The notes below the pieces were generated by a model, which saw nothing but the letters and a program-made list of their open reading frames with translations, had not been told where the DNA came from and searched no databases. From contig VZRZ01000387.1 in the NCBI GenBank assembly GCA_013398175.1, forward strand, positions 299,284 through 363,283: DNA of 64,000 nt, written 5' to 3'. The stretch comes from Climacteris rufus. Lineage: Eukaryota > Chordata > Aves > Passeriformes > Climacteridae. Shown here piece after piece: positions 27,001-39,700 of the stretch (position 1 is its first letter; the number at the start of each line of letters is the position of its first letter). The position numbers and the translations under genes were made by a program.

Positions 27001-30000
27001 AGGAATATAGGGGAGAAATCAGCCATTGGAGATTGGGAACAGATAAAGAGCTCAGCCAAATTCAACCAAACAGGAAACATCATTAAGTCCCATTGGAAAT
27101 TAATGGTTAATTTGAAGTTCAGGTGCTCTGTAGGGGTAATGTCACCTCCTCAGGATACATAGAAGAGCAGAGATTGCCAGGTATGGAGATATCTCTAATC
27201 TGTATTTCTAGAAGTCCAAAAACCAAGCAAGAAAGGAAGCACTTTTTTACATAGATCTCCTTGTTAATATATGTGACAAGCTAACATTTCCATCAGCACA
27301 GCTGAGGAGGACAGTGAACTATTTGATTAGAAGCATGTGAGAATTAGACGAAGCACTTCACCTGACTTGATCAGTGGTGAATAAACTTGGATAACTGTAC
27401 ACCTGAGCTGAATTATGTTTAATTAATTATTTAGACAATTTGTGCAAATATCAGTTATGGAACAGGAGGAGATTGTATATTGTAATTTTCTCTGGGCCTG
27501 AGGGGAATGGTTCATTTTTTTTTTTTCCCCGTGGAACACTTAAAGGTCAGGTGTAAGGAAGTTTGACAGAAAATTATAATGGGTTATAAAACCATTGTCA
27601 GTTGGTGTTGAGCGAATGATAAGTATAAATTTTATTTGAAGTACATGTGTTCTTTAAGCATCAGGACTGAAAAGCTAAGAAAGAATTACTTGAATAATTA
27701 AAGAATGGTATTTTCTCAACAGTATTGTTCAGTTTCTGTTTTTTATAAAGTCCATGAAGACATTTACATCTACTGAACTAAGTATATGGCATTTGAGGGT
27801 GCTTGTTCACTATCCATAGGTCTTGTGATCTTTTGTAGGGGGTTTGTTGTTGTGGTGGAAGGAAGTTAGCAAGATCTGAATTTCTTGCACTGGCTAGTGC
27901 ATCTAGTTCAATACAGCCACTAAAAGACCCCCAATTCTGGTAGCGTTATTAAGTCTTTATAAAGCCCATCTTGCTTATTATCTTTACGCTATGATGACTT
28001 TTATGATGCTTCTACCAAACAGAGGGAGATTCTCTATTCTGCAGAAGACCTGAACTGTAGCAGAAGTTTTATCATTATGACTGTCATGATGAAGGCAGTT
28101 GACAGATTTACCTTTTCCATAACAGAGGAACTGAAGGGCACCCCGCAAAATGAATTGACTACAGACTTGAAACAACAGGATGTCCTTTTTCACACAACCC
28201 GTGCCTAAATTATGAACCCATTAGCATAATATATTTGAGATGTTAAAAATGTAAATGGGTTCAAAAAGTGATTAGACACATTCCAAAGAAGAAATATTTC
28301 ATCAAGAGCTGTTACATACTATGATCCTGATGCAGCCTCCAGCTGAGAAAATTCATAAGCATCTGATTGCTCTGAGGACATACTGGAGTAAGTGTACTTC
28401 TGTAGTCTGTGTTTTCTCTCCTTTTCATATAGTGTAATTTCTTCATACGCTTTTCCTGTTTTCTTTCTAAATGAGCTGTTACTAGTCATTGTCATAGACT
28501 ATGAACTTAAGTAGATGGACTTTTGGTTTAGGATAATAGGGTCATTATTCTCTGTCATTATGATTCTGCTGCCTTTCTGGGATTTATATACCACCCGTTG
28601 TTAGAATTGTGAGTCAAATTGTCTTAATAACTCATTTGAATATGCTGGAAAAGAAACTGTGTTTTTATATTATGTCATATTGTTTATGGATTTTTCTCAG
28701 ATAAGATGCAAGAGATCTTTTCAGTTGTAACACTAAGGCATCTTTCAAACTCTGGAGACAGGACCTTATTCAGACTTATGTTGCTTAGCTGCAGGACAGA
28801 GCTAAATTATTTGTTCTTTCTTGCAACTTGCAGTATGCAGAGATACCCATAAGAGATGATCTTTGGCTACAGAAAAAAGAGGTTTGTCTAGTTTAAATGG
28901 CTGGGTAACAGTGATTAAGAGCATAACTTTCCCATATTTTTTTTAATGCAAAGGTGGAAAATTTAGTGTGTTTTGTTGTTGTAATAGAAGGGAACTCTTT
29001 TACAGGATGCTTGGTCCTCATCCTAGAGTGCTGGTTTCATTTCATTTGTCATTGAGTAGAGGGAGTGAAGGGGAAAGAGAGAAGAGATGGTGGTGTTGAT
29101 GAGCATCAGGGATCAGGAAATTAGTAAGACATGATTTAATAACAGGTGCGGGAGGAGGAAGTTTTTGAGTTTTTGAAGTGTTTATAGCAATTGGGTGTAA
29201 CTGACATCAGGTTTTGGTGACTGGGGTGGAGAAGTGACAACAGACTTGTTACATTTATACTAATTCAGTTAAAGAGGGTTCCTTGTGAACACTTAGAAAT
29301 ATCTTCATGAAGTGCGTCAGGTATTTGTAGAGCAATAAAGAGATGGTTATTCCGGGGGACTTGCTGGGCAGTGATTTTGGATTCACAGTGAACATTTTCA
29401 GAGGTTTTTCAGAACAACTTTTTAATCTAGTAATTACACAGTGACCCTTTTTGAATCAGAGTTGTCATGACCCACACAGTGAATGCCTTTGTGGGAGAGG
29501 AGGTTATTTCAAATGAAGTTTTAAATTATTGGAATGTGCTTTTTTTTTATTGTATGACCTAGGAAGCCATAGTTTTATGGTTGATTGTTTGTTTTTACAA
29601 AAGTATAGTATTACCAGGTTGCTTTTTCCAACTGTTCTCTGTCCAAAACAATTTTTGGACAAAATAACTATCATCTTCCTGTCTGTCAACATGATTGTGT
29701 TCTTCAAAAATTTAACTTCTGAGTAGTTATCAGTGGCAATAAATCTCTGATATATTTAAATTTTTGGGGTACTTATTGTAGCAGCCAACTGTATGCATCA
29801 AGTACAATGAATATATGTATACATTTCAGTACAGAGAAAATGGCACCGTATTATACAGGAAAAAGGTATTTACAAGTATTTTCTCATGTTCTGAGTTGTT
29901 TTTTTTCATCAAAAACTCTTCTTTGCACTGATAAGAGCAAATTTTGAATCGTGGTTTGAGCACATATAGAAAAAATTATGGATCTTCAAAGTTCACAATA

Positions 30001-32580
30001 GGTGGCACAGAACAATATTGTAGAGTCACAAAAACAGAGAAAATCTCAGAAATAGAGTTTGTATAGAGAAATAGAAATAGAGAATGTTTGTAATGGTCCA
30101 GTCCAGCATCTTTAGTGACCTTTTGCAGACCTAAACACTAATGCGTGAACCACTGGCCTGTGTTGGCAGTTTTGTATTTCACAAATAGGTCTTTATGATT
30201 TGAGAATGGACAAGCTCAAATTTTGGAATACATGCTACAACTGTATGCTTTCAGGCAGTCAGATTTATTTAAGTATTGCCAAGGTTGGCCCTTTGATATA
30301 GGGACATGAACAAGATGCTTTTAAACACACTTTGTAGGAACTCACCAAAACTAAGCTTTTTTTCTGGATGGTGTAGGTGATTTGAATGTTTTCTTTGCAG
30401 TGTGATAATGGCAATGCAGTTTCTGTTCACAAATGTGGATGACTTGTTATCATTCTGAATTAATTTTTTAGCTTTTGTAGCAGTCCATCAGCTAAATATA
30501 AAGATCCTTCTGGAGCACTTCTAGGAAAATATAAGTGCTGATAGAATCTAGCAATGTTTATGAGGTCAGCTTAAAAAGTTCATTGGGCAGGTTTCTGATT
30601 GTTAGCAGAGCCAAAATAATTCTTTTAGTAGAAACAATGAAAGAAGGAAAACTATATACACAGAATCCTCAGGAATAAATGTCACATTAGAAGTTCAGCT
30701 TGTTTCTTTTCTTCTTTTATTTTTTTGGTAAATCTAGTTAAAGGGAGAGATTTGATTTAGATTTTACATAAAAAATTGGATAAATGTGTGTTAGTACTCG
30801 AGTTACAATACTTGATTTTCCTTTATTTTTGTGCCACATCTTAAAATGAGGTCTTGTTTCAAATAAAGCAATATTTTCTCTGGAAGTTTTCTCAGCTCCA
30901 CAATTAATTAGTTGAGTTTTTGAAGAGCTCTCTCTTCTACTGACTCTTAAGAAATTATTGGCTTTTTCTGAGTGATTGTCTTTATGTAGATCTTCTCTTC
31001 AGATATTGAAATCGACCCACCTGCTTAGGTCAGCATCATCTGGTTTGTATTTGTACCTTATCTGCCTTTTGGTAAATAGGCAGAATGAAGCCTGGCGTTA
31101 CTTCGTTTTCTTTACCTCTCTAGACCTATATTTTTTAAAATATATATTAATATATTTCTTAATTCTAAGATTATTGGGAGGGACACAATTTTAGTAGGTT
31201 TTCATTTCAAGGTCTTCTATGTCTTTTTACATGTCACAGTGACGGAATGATTTTCCTTAGTCTCAAGGTGCTCTCTCTCATGTCCAAATCCCTCAGACAT
31301 GGTTGTCTGTCTGTCTTTACTCTTTCTGAAGGTGGATTTTCTTAAAGAATGCAGAAACAGAAATGCTTTTTGTACAGTAATAAGGTGAGATTCATCTCAG
31401 AGCCAGGCAGTCAGGAACTTTCTGACTTCATTTAATAAAACTTTGGTGAGTTCTGACTCCACTTTTACCTCTTAGAAAAAAATCTTTAATAGGAGCTCCT
31501 GGCTTGACTGTTTTCACATCCTGGAGATTTCATTTGTACATCTCAAAAGGTTAATTAAAACCTTTGCTGTGATAAGTGACATGCTCACATATTTTCATAA
31601 AAAGGGATAGGCATTTCTTCATTCTTACCAGGACCTCTTTTGGGACATTTGCCTCAGATAGCACCTTGGATTTTAAAAAGGTTTTTAAAACACATCCAGG
31701 ATCCAAGCCTGGAAAAGGAATCAGTGGTAACTGGCTTGGTACCTCCTGTGTTTCCTTGAGGAAACAGATTAGGAATCTAGAGAAAGTATTATATTTCTGT
31801 TCTGACCTTTCAGTAATCCTGTTATCTCACTCTGACCTCTGCTTTGAAAATAGCTCAGATTAGTTGAAAGAGAGATTGTATTTAATTAAATGTATTTCAT
31901 TTGGCATCGTTAATCTTTGTAAATTTTTCTTTTAGTAGTTGCACAAAGCATGTGTTGAGTTCCAGATACTGACATCTATATATAGGAAAAAAATCACAAA
32001 GCTCCATTTCATTTCGTTTCATTAATTCTAATAGAAAGGTGTAGGTTAATGCAAAAGCAGAATGTATTTTTTCATAGAAAAGATATCTGGAATTTCTTAT
32101 GACCAGTTTAAATGCTGCAGGAAAATGCATGCTGAACAATGGTGCCTTTCTCTGAGTTGATGATACAAAGCTCTTGTTCTTTTGCTCCTAAAACGCATCT
32201 AAAGATGAAGTCTCAGTGACTTTGTCATAAAAGTTATTGCATGCAAAGAATATTTGTGTTAAAAAAATTGTCAGTACCTAAGTATTTGCTCCTGCCTTTA
32301 ATACTGAACTCATATTTAACGAACTCCCCTAACTTGCTTATAAATCCTCATCTTATTGAGTCCTTGAACAAATTCAGAATCTTACAAATTTTCGCTACTA
32401 GCTTTAGCATTTACTAGAAAATTACTGCTCTGAAGATTAAGGTTTTAAAGATACTGTGGCATAATACATGACAAACTGGGCTGCTCTGTCAGTAGAGAAG
32501 CTTAGAAAACATCGTACCTGCTTATCCCACTCATGCTTTTTGTAAACATTCTTGGCTATGTTCCCAGTAAAGGTAGGAAT

Positions 32581-32619
32581 ATGTAGTGGTTTTATGTAGT
32601 GGTTTTATGTCGTGGTTTA
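32581..32619. repeat. 13-bp unit repeated three times
   Basis: ATGTAGTGGTTTT occurs twice exactly, followed by a third copy, ATGTCGTGGTTTA, with two changes. Confidence 0.85.
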
Positions 32620-34974
32620 TTTCTTTCTCCTATGTACTGAAAGTAGAGCCCTTTGGGGAACCATGGGACAGATGAGAAAAGGACAAAAACAGGAGGAGTA
32701 GATACATTTAGGCTATGAAAAGGAGGAGTGGGTTGTATAATCTGTTGCTGATGGCAGGTTGAGACACTCACACTTTTCCACTAATTAGCACCCCGTAGAT
32801 GCAAACAAATATGGAGTATTTGTTCTATTTAATTTTCTTGCTGATTTTCATTTCCTTGAAGTAGGATGCTACAAAACCTGGGTTTCTTTGGGCTTAAAGA
32901 AAACCTAATTTTCTGAATATAACAAGTTGCAATTTAAGTAATAAGTCCTATTTATAATAATATTAGCCGTCAACTTAAATCAACACCCTAGAGTTTCTAA
33001 AGGAATGTATGCATTTATGTACTTGTTTTATGTTTGTGGGAAATCCTTTTATGTGTCAAATTAAAAGACACTTGCTAAATGATATATGGAACAAGAAATA
33101 AGTCTAGTGACTGATACTATTTCAAATGAGAGCTTTTAAAGCATTTAATAAGGATTTTTTTTTTTGCTTGTTTTGATAATAACAAAATGAGATTAAGTAG
33201 GACAACACAGGATTCTGTCATTAAAAAATATTTTTGAATATTTGTTTTGCTCTGTTTTCCATAGATCAAATTATGTACAATATGACTAGCATTGACCAGG
33301 TGATAGACTAAATTGAAAGACAATGTTTCTTAATTTTTAGCTTCTAAACAACCTCCCACTATGTTGCCAAAGTGAATGTGTCTTTGGGGACAGAACCCAG
33401 TCTGTACCACATGGCTGACTGCCAAGCCTTTCCACTGGAAAGCCAGCCATTATTTTCTGTTTTCTCCTGCACAGTAGGGTGCATCCACCCATTTACAGCA
33501 TTGAGCTGTAGCTTTTTATTTTATGGTAATCTTTTGTATTAGATATTCATAGGAATAAATTTACTCTAGCCATGTAGGTTGAATTTCTCCCAAGACAAAA
33601 CTGAAACATAATAAATGGTTTTCTTTCCTAAAGTGTATTTGAAAAAGCTGTAGTCTCTAGCAAGGGTTTTTCTTGGAACTGAACACATTTTTACCCTGTC
33701 ATTGATATCGTAGTCACACCTTATCCAATTTCATTACCATACTACTGTAGGCAAGAAAACAAAAGTAAATTAGGGAGTGGGTTTGCATTACTTCAGTATA
33801 TCTGGAATTGTAGTGGAAAAGGAAAGTATTAAAGGTAATAATACAATGTAAATCAGTAACTGGAATCACAGGCATCTTTTAGAACAATATTAGGGAATCT
33901 CTCATTGTGCTGTCAAAGCAAATTTCTCTCCATGCTTGTTTTCTACTTGATATTTGGCTAAATAATTCAAAATTAGGAGTCTAAAAATAATTTTCAATCT
34001 GAATACCCTTCCTCTCTAACTGTTTGTAAAATATTATCATCTACAGAATCAGTCCAAATCATTTAGATGTAGGATGGACCAAAAGAAAGGGTATACTCAG
34101 AGGTATGACTTAGAAGTGTTTGTATTGACTGTTAGGTTTGAAGAAAATAGTGTGAATTCTTACATAAACCTTTCTCTGCATGCTCTACAGGTATCTAAAA
34201 CATATTAAAGCTTCTTATTCATTCCAGTCCTGTGCTAAAGGAAAGTAATAAATAGAAATGAATATTGATGTAGATCATCATGTGCTTTGAATGGAAGAAC
34301 CCATTAAATCTCTGCAACTGCTACATTTTACCAAAGAGGATTTGTCCGTGTCTCCAGCCTGAAGGAAGCCATAATTGTATTTTGTTTTATTAAATATTAA
34401 ACAATTACATATGAATGAACTTGGTATGCTAAAAAAAAAAATAGCAATCATCTTAGCAAAGAGAACTTTCAATGCCTCCTTGGGAGTCTTCAGAATCTCA
34501 GGCTCCTTCAGTTGGCACCAACTAGTCTTGAATAGTCCAATCATTAAGAAACTGAGATGCCAATGAATCCTGTCTGCTTAAGTGGTATTTGCTTGGGCCA
34601 GAACCTTCTTGTTCCCAGGAAATTACTCTGTGGTTGACTGTGTGTGCACTGCCTGCCCTCGTCTTCCATCCCTGGGTGTGTATATCCAACCTTTCCCATG
34701 CATTGGTCGTTTTGCTTATGTAATTGTAGATTATATCTGCAGCTCATTGCTGCAGCTGTAAACGGCCCCAAGGCAGTGGGGAGAGCACAGAGGTGGCAGT
34801 TCAGGCTGAAATTGGTTTCTGCTGGTGTGGACCTGCACCTTGCCATTCCTTTCTAGATGGGGCCATCTCTTCAGGAAGAGACAGTTTCAAATATTCTAAT
34901 CTGAGATGGGATCAGTTCTAACTGATTAAGTAAATAGACACACATTGACAAAATGATGGATATGGTTTAGGTAG

Positions 34975-35450
34975 TAGAATTATAGAATGGTTTAGGTTGG
35001 AAGGGACCTTAAGGATCATCTAGTTCCAAACCTGCCTTGGGCAGGGGCATATTTCACTAGACCAGGTTGCTCAGAGCTCCATCCAGCCTGGCCTTGAACA
35101 CTTCCAGGGATGGGACATCCTCAACTTACCTAGGTATCCTGTTCCAGTGCCCCATCACCTTCACAGTAAAGAGTTTCTTTGTAATGTCAAATCTAAACCT
35201 ACTTTCAATTTAAATCCATTCCCCCTTGTCCTGTCACTACATGCTCTTGGAAACAGTCTCTCCATCTTTCTTGTAGGCTCCCTGCAGATACTGGAAGGCT
35301 GCAATTATGTAATCCTGAAGTCTTCTCTTTTCCATGCTGAAATTCTCTTAACCTTTCCTTGTATGAGAGGTTCTCCTTCCTTCTACTGAACTTGGTGGCT
35401 CTGCTCTAGACTCGTTCCAACAGGTTGAGGTCCTTTTGTGCTAATGGGTC
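34975..35450 (-). mobile_element. CR1 LINE fragment, 3' end, antisense to the gene
   Basis: Read on the + strand it begins with the CR1 tail complement (ATTATAGAATGGTTTAGGTT, then GGAAGGGACC near 35000). It continues through GAGCTCCATCCAGCCTGGCC (near 35073) and CCCATTCCCCCTTGTCCTGTC-like DNA (near 35216), ending near GACTCGTTCCAACAGGTTGA (35410). The best preserved CR1 in the window, it is 5'-truncated, which is usual for CR1. The left end lies close to the expected terminal repeat. Confidence 0.9.
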
Positions 35451-36727
35451 CATCAAAAGAAAAAGTGCTATGCAATTATTTAAACTCTGGAAAAAGATGC
35501 ATGCTTTGAAATTGTACACATCCCTCTTTGAATCATTTTCCATGTAGGTATCAAAGCAAGGACTTTCCAAGAATGACGTGTTAGATTGAATAAAATATGG
35601 ACAGAGAGGACAGGGTGCTTAAGGGAGTTAAATATTAACACAGATTGTACTACTAAAAGGTGCGGGGAGAAGTGGTATGCATTTGAATAAATCTGCACAT
35701 ATGGGAACTGGTATATATTAATTTGGAGTGAAAGCTGAATTTTCAGTTTGTTAGCTATCTCTTTTTATAGTAAATCCATTTTGGCACATTTTGAAGGTGA
35801 CAGGAATTTGCATCTTATTCAAGTTAATTAGAATACTAACAGACACCACTCTACCAAGTCGAGATATGGCTACGGCTGGAAGAAAGACAATAGAAAGTAA
35901 GGCAATCAATTACAAATCACGGATTCCAAAGTGAATTCAGTGTAGGCTAATAATTCAAAATAATGAAGAGAAGAACAGATAAAGCATCTCAGGTATCAAA
36001 TAAGCCAGTCTGCCACAGCATTTAAAAGCACTGACATATATGTTAGATGCATTTGGCTGACCTTTTGTTTATTTTCTAAGAACATCACCTCAGAGAATAA
36101 ATTTGTGTGGATTATTTCTAGAGCAATTTCATTGTTACTTTACATCGTTGTATGAATTTTATATATAGATGTAATGAAAAATAAATGTAACAGGCTTTTC
36201 CCCTCTCAACTGTCTTAGAGACTGTTAAACTTGCAGTTTCTTTTATAGAAGTCAGGCTCAGAATGCATGGAGTAACTTGGAAGTGACCTTGGAAAATAAA
36301 TTACTCTTTTACAGAGTTTTTTAGGCATTTCTTTTGTGCTTTTGTTTCATTTGGCATATTTGTTTTTGTATACTAACTCATAAATGTGATTTTATAACCC
36401 TTATTTGTACTTTTATGCTATTTTGAATCCAGCAGCTTTATTTGCAATATTGTTGTCTTTTTTTTGTATAGTTAGTGTTGTCTAATGAACTTATAAATAC
36501 TTCATTCTACTAGAATTTTAATAATGCCATCTGTTCACTTGATGGAAAATGGCAAAGCACACTGAAGCAACTACCTTTTTTTTTCTTGACAGCTGTATTT
36601 TTAAAGCTCAAGATACAAGTTTCCAGCATTTTTTTCATTAACGATGGCAGTGAGCAATTTTGCAAACAAAAGGCATTTTTTTGGTGCAAATCTTACTTTG
36701 TGACTTACATGTATGAGTACTTTTTAA

Positions 36728-36765
36728 ATCTGTAATAAGCAGGTTTTTTGATCTGTAATAAGCAG
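36728..36765. repeat. 15-bp direct duplication
   Basis: ATCTGTAATAAGCAG at 36728-36742 and again at 36751-36765, separated by eight T/G-rich bases. Confidence 0.85.
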
Positions 36766-39700
36766 TATTTTTTCTTTTTACTGGAACTTGTTTTCTACCA
36801 TGGCAGAAAGTAAAGTAATCCTAGAGAGGTCAGTAATGTACATCTTTGTTGGTAGTATCTGACATCTTTGTTCAAGCTGCTTGCTCATCCTGGCATCTCT
36901 GTCCCTCTCTCCCTGAATGTCTTCCTTTGTAACTCTGTATTGAAGGTCTTTTCTTTGGCTCTTTCTGCTTTCAGTCTTGCTTTATTTAATTATGTTAAAG
37001 CTTATTATGTAGTTATTAGGCTGTTCTCTTTGGGGTACTGTTTTGTGGCTTAATCTCACTACTGCAATTTGTTGTCCAAACAAGTGGCCTGATGTCTAGA
37101 TATGGTCAGGTCCCCTAGTAGTTCCTGAACGAATTAGTGCTGCACATGAAAATCAGGTGGCCTTGCATGTATGCCTGAGTAAATGTGAGACCTAAATGGG
37201 TTAACTAACAGAGCTCTAGTGTTTCTGAACTAGGCAGATGCAGTATATAAAGGAGTGTCTAAGAAAGAGTCGTGTCATGGGATTGTTTTTCCAAATTCCT
37301 TGTCTAAGTAGTTGTGTGACGCTTGCTTGCGTAAGAAACTCCTATTGGTGTTGACAGAACTCTGTGGCAGGTCTGATGAAGGAAGTTGGGAAGAATGATG
37401 CTGTAACTGACAAATAATGAGATTCCTCAATCATGACTGTTTCAAAACTATTTTGAAGGCATGGTGAGAAGGGATATAGATTATGAATTACCCTTTTCAT
37501 ACTTGCAGGAATAGATTTCTTGCTTGGTTGCCTGCTCTCAGTGTGTGATCATTAGTAGTTCTCTTAGATTGACAATTTGGGAGATAGACATAGCTCCTTA
37601 TCCCAGCAGGTGGCAACTTCAGCTGTGCTGAAGAGGTACGATTGGCTCTGGTTCTCTTTATTCCACCGACAGAAGTGGTACACCCACTTTCTCTTACTGC
37701 TGTGTTAGATATAGTTTATTAGCTTTCCAGCTGATTTCTTTATATATTTCCTGAGTTCTTATTAAGTATTTCAATTAATTTACCATCTGCATTGGATTTT
37801 GTTAGTTAAATAAAAAAAGCACATGAAAGTAATTTTGTCTTGCAAGGACACGTCCAGTTCTTCATTTACTCTAAGCTTGTACATCTGAATTTGCAGTTTT
37901 CCTTTGGACATTTCTATTTGTTTTAATTTTTTCTGTATATCTATTGCTCAGGTGAGCTGTGAGTAGAGAATTCCTTTTGAAATTGCCAGTGTAATCTCTT
38001 CTTTGTATGAGTGTGTCTAAGGCACATTTGCTTTGCAACATTTAAAGATGGGATGATTCTGTCACCAAGTTTTTCTCATGTTCCTAATTGCAGAGATACT
38101 GTGATTTACCTCCCTTGCTTATGGCTGAATGATTCAAGCAGTTCGATTCTTATAATGGGACAGTCACCAGTGCCTGACGGTACAGCCAGCCCTCTATTTG
38201 GAGCCTGTGTCAAAGTTTCTGTACTGAAAGTTGGTATGCAGTAAATTTGGTGGTGTAGTGGAGCCAGAGTGGAGGTTATGCTGGTAGGTATACTCAGAAA
38301 ATCATCATGCCACTGAGGACCGGGTTCTGCCTGTCAATTTTTGTGGAATCTCCTGGAGAACCACTGGTCAAAGGATAATCTGGATGCTGATGTGCCAAGG
38401 TATTTAGTGACCATATCTCCTGATGCACGTGGACTGTTAGATGCCATGACTTTTTAGCGTGTTTTGGTGCTGCAGTGGCTAATGTTGTCTGTCACAGTGT
38501 GTCCTCAAGGTTTCACAAGATCAATTAGAGTATATAAACAGAGCTTCATTGGGAATATTCTGGTTTTCAGCCAGGGGCAGCTGGTATTTGTCACATTTTT
38601 ATCTTGGTTTCTTTAGTAAGATCACTGTTCGATATTATACCCTTCCTCCATTATTTCACATACTGCAGAACCTCAATATCATGTTGTAGGTTCTCAAGTG
38701 GCTGACTCTCTACCACTTAGTGAATTACCATTCTCACAAGAGCAGTGATAAATCAACATGCCTACTCATCATTGGGGTATTTAACTTCCTTTCATTTCAA
38801 GGAATTTGGTGCCAGACTGGTTTGGAGATTTTTTAAAAATCCTAGTGTGTCTATCCCTGCGTGAAAACTTTTCTAAATCTGGCCTGGCATTTTTAATACT
38901 GCACCTGCTACGAGAAAGAGTTAAAATTTTGCATTTGTCCAAATGTCAGTAGAAGAATACTGAACTCCACAACGTCTTGGATTTTTTGTTGCTGTTGTAG
39001 AGCAGCCAAAAAGATAATTTTTAAATTATTTTTTTCTTGTATGATTCCTGTGAATGATAATTATCTGTCATTACAAAATCTTTATAGAATAAATCTGCCT
39101 AGTTCAGAAATTCATAAGGTGCTATCATAATCTTTCATAGAGAACTGTCTATAATTTTGTAGTTATATATTCTGTTCCTTTCCACTCACTGAAGTTATAG
39201 TTTGTTTTTTTTTTTGACAGCCTTCTCATTGCAAACAAAATGTTTTACTCACGGTGGTGGTACTGATAAGTAGTAAATAGTTCACTCTTCTCTTGGTTTC
39301 AATCTGTTCATCATGTTAGTGTAACATGTCATTTTTCAAAGACTTCAAAGTCATGAATTATCTGCACATCATTATTCTGTAATATTCAACACAGTCACTG
39401 AGAGCTTGATTATGATTACTAACAAATCAGCTGAAATATCTTAAAAGCAAAAAGGCTTAATTTGTAGATTTTATTCTGTCTTTTTCTTCTTTAGTTTTCC
39501 CTGATTAATTTAGACTTTTTTTTCAGTTTCTTAGTTTTCAATCTCCAGAGTAAAGTAAATAAAATACATCTCTAATACAAATGTACCTATGTTGCAGTTA
39601 TGGTAAGCTTTCTTCAGAGGGATGAAATGATTGCCCTGACATAAATACGTTTCACACTGGATCACTGCACCCTCCCATTTGGTAACCTATCATCTCAAGC

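Noticed and set aside
30040..30120. Possible CR1 tail (AGAAATAGAG repeats followed by CCAGTCCAGCATC)
   Set aside because: The resemblance is weak and limited to a few bases; a simple A/G-rich repeat explains it equally well.
34600..34860. GC-richer block with ORFs on both strands
   Set aside because: No recognisable domain, splice context or repeat signature.
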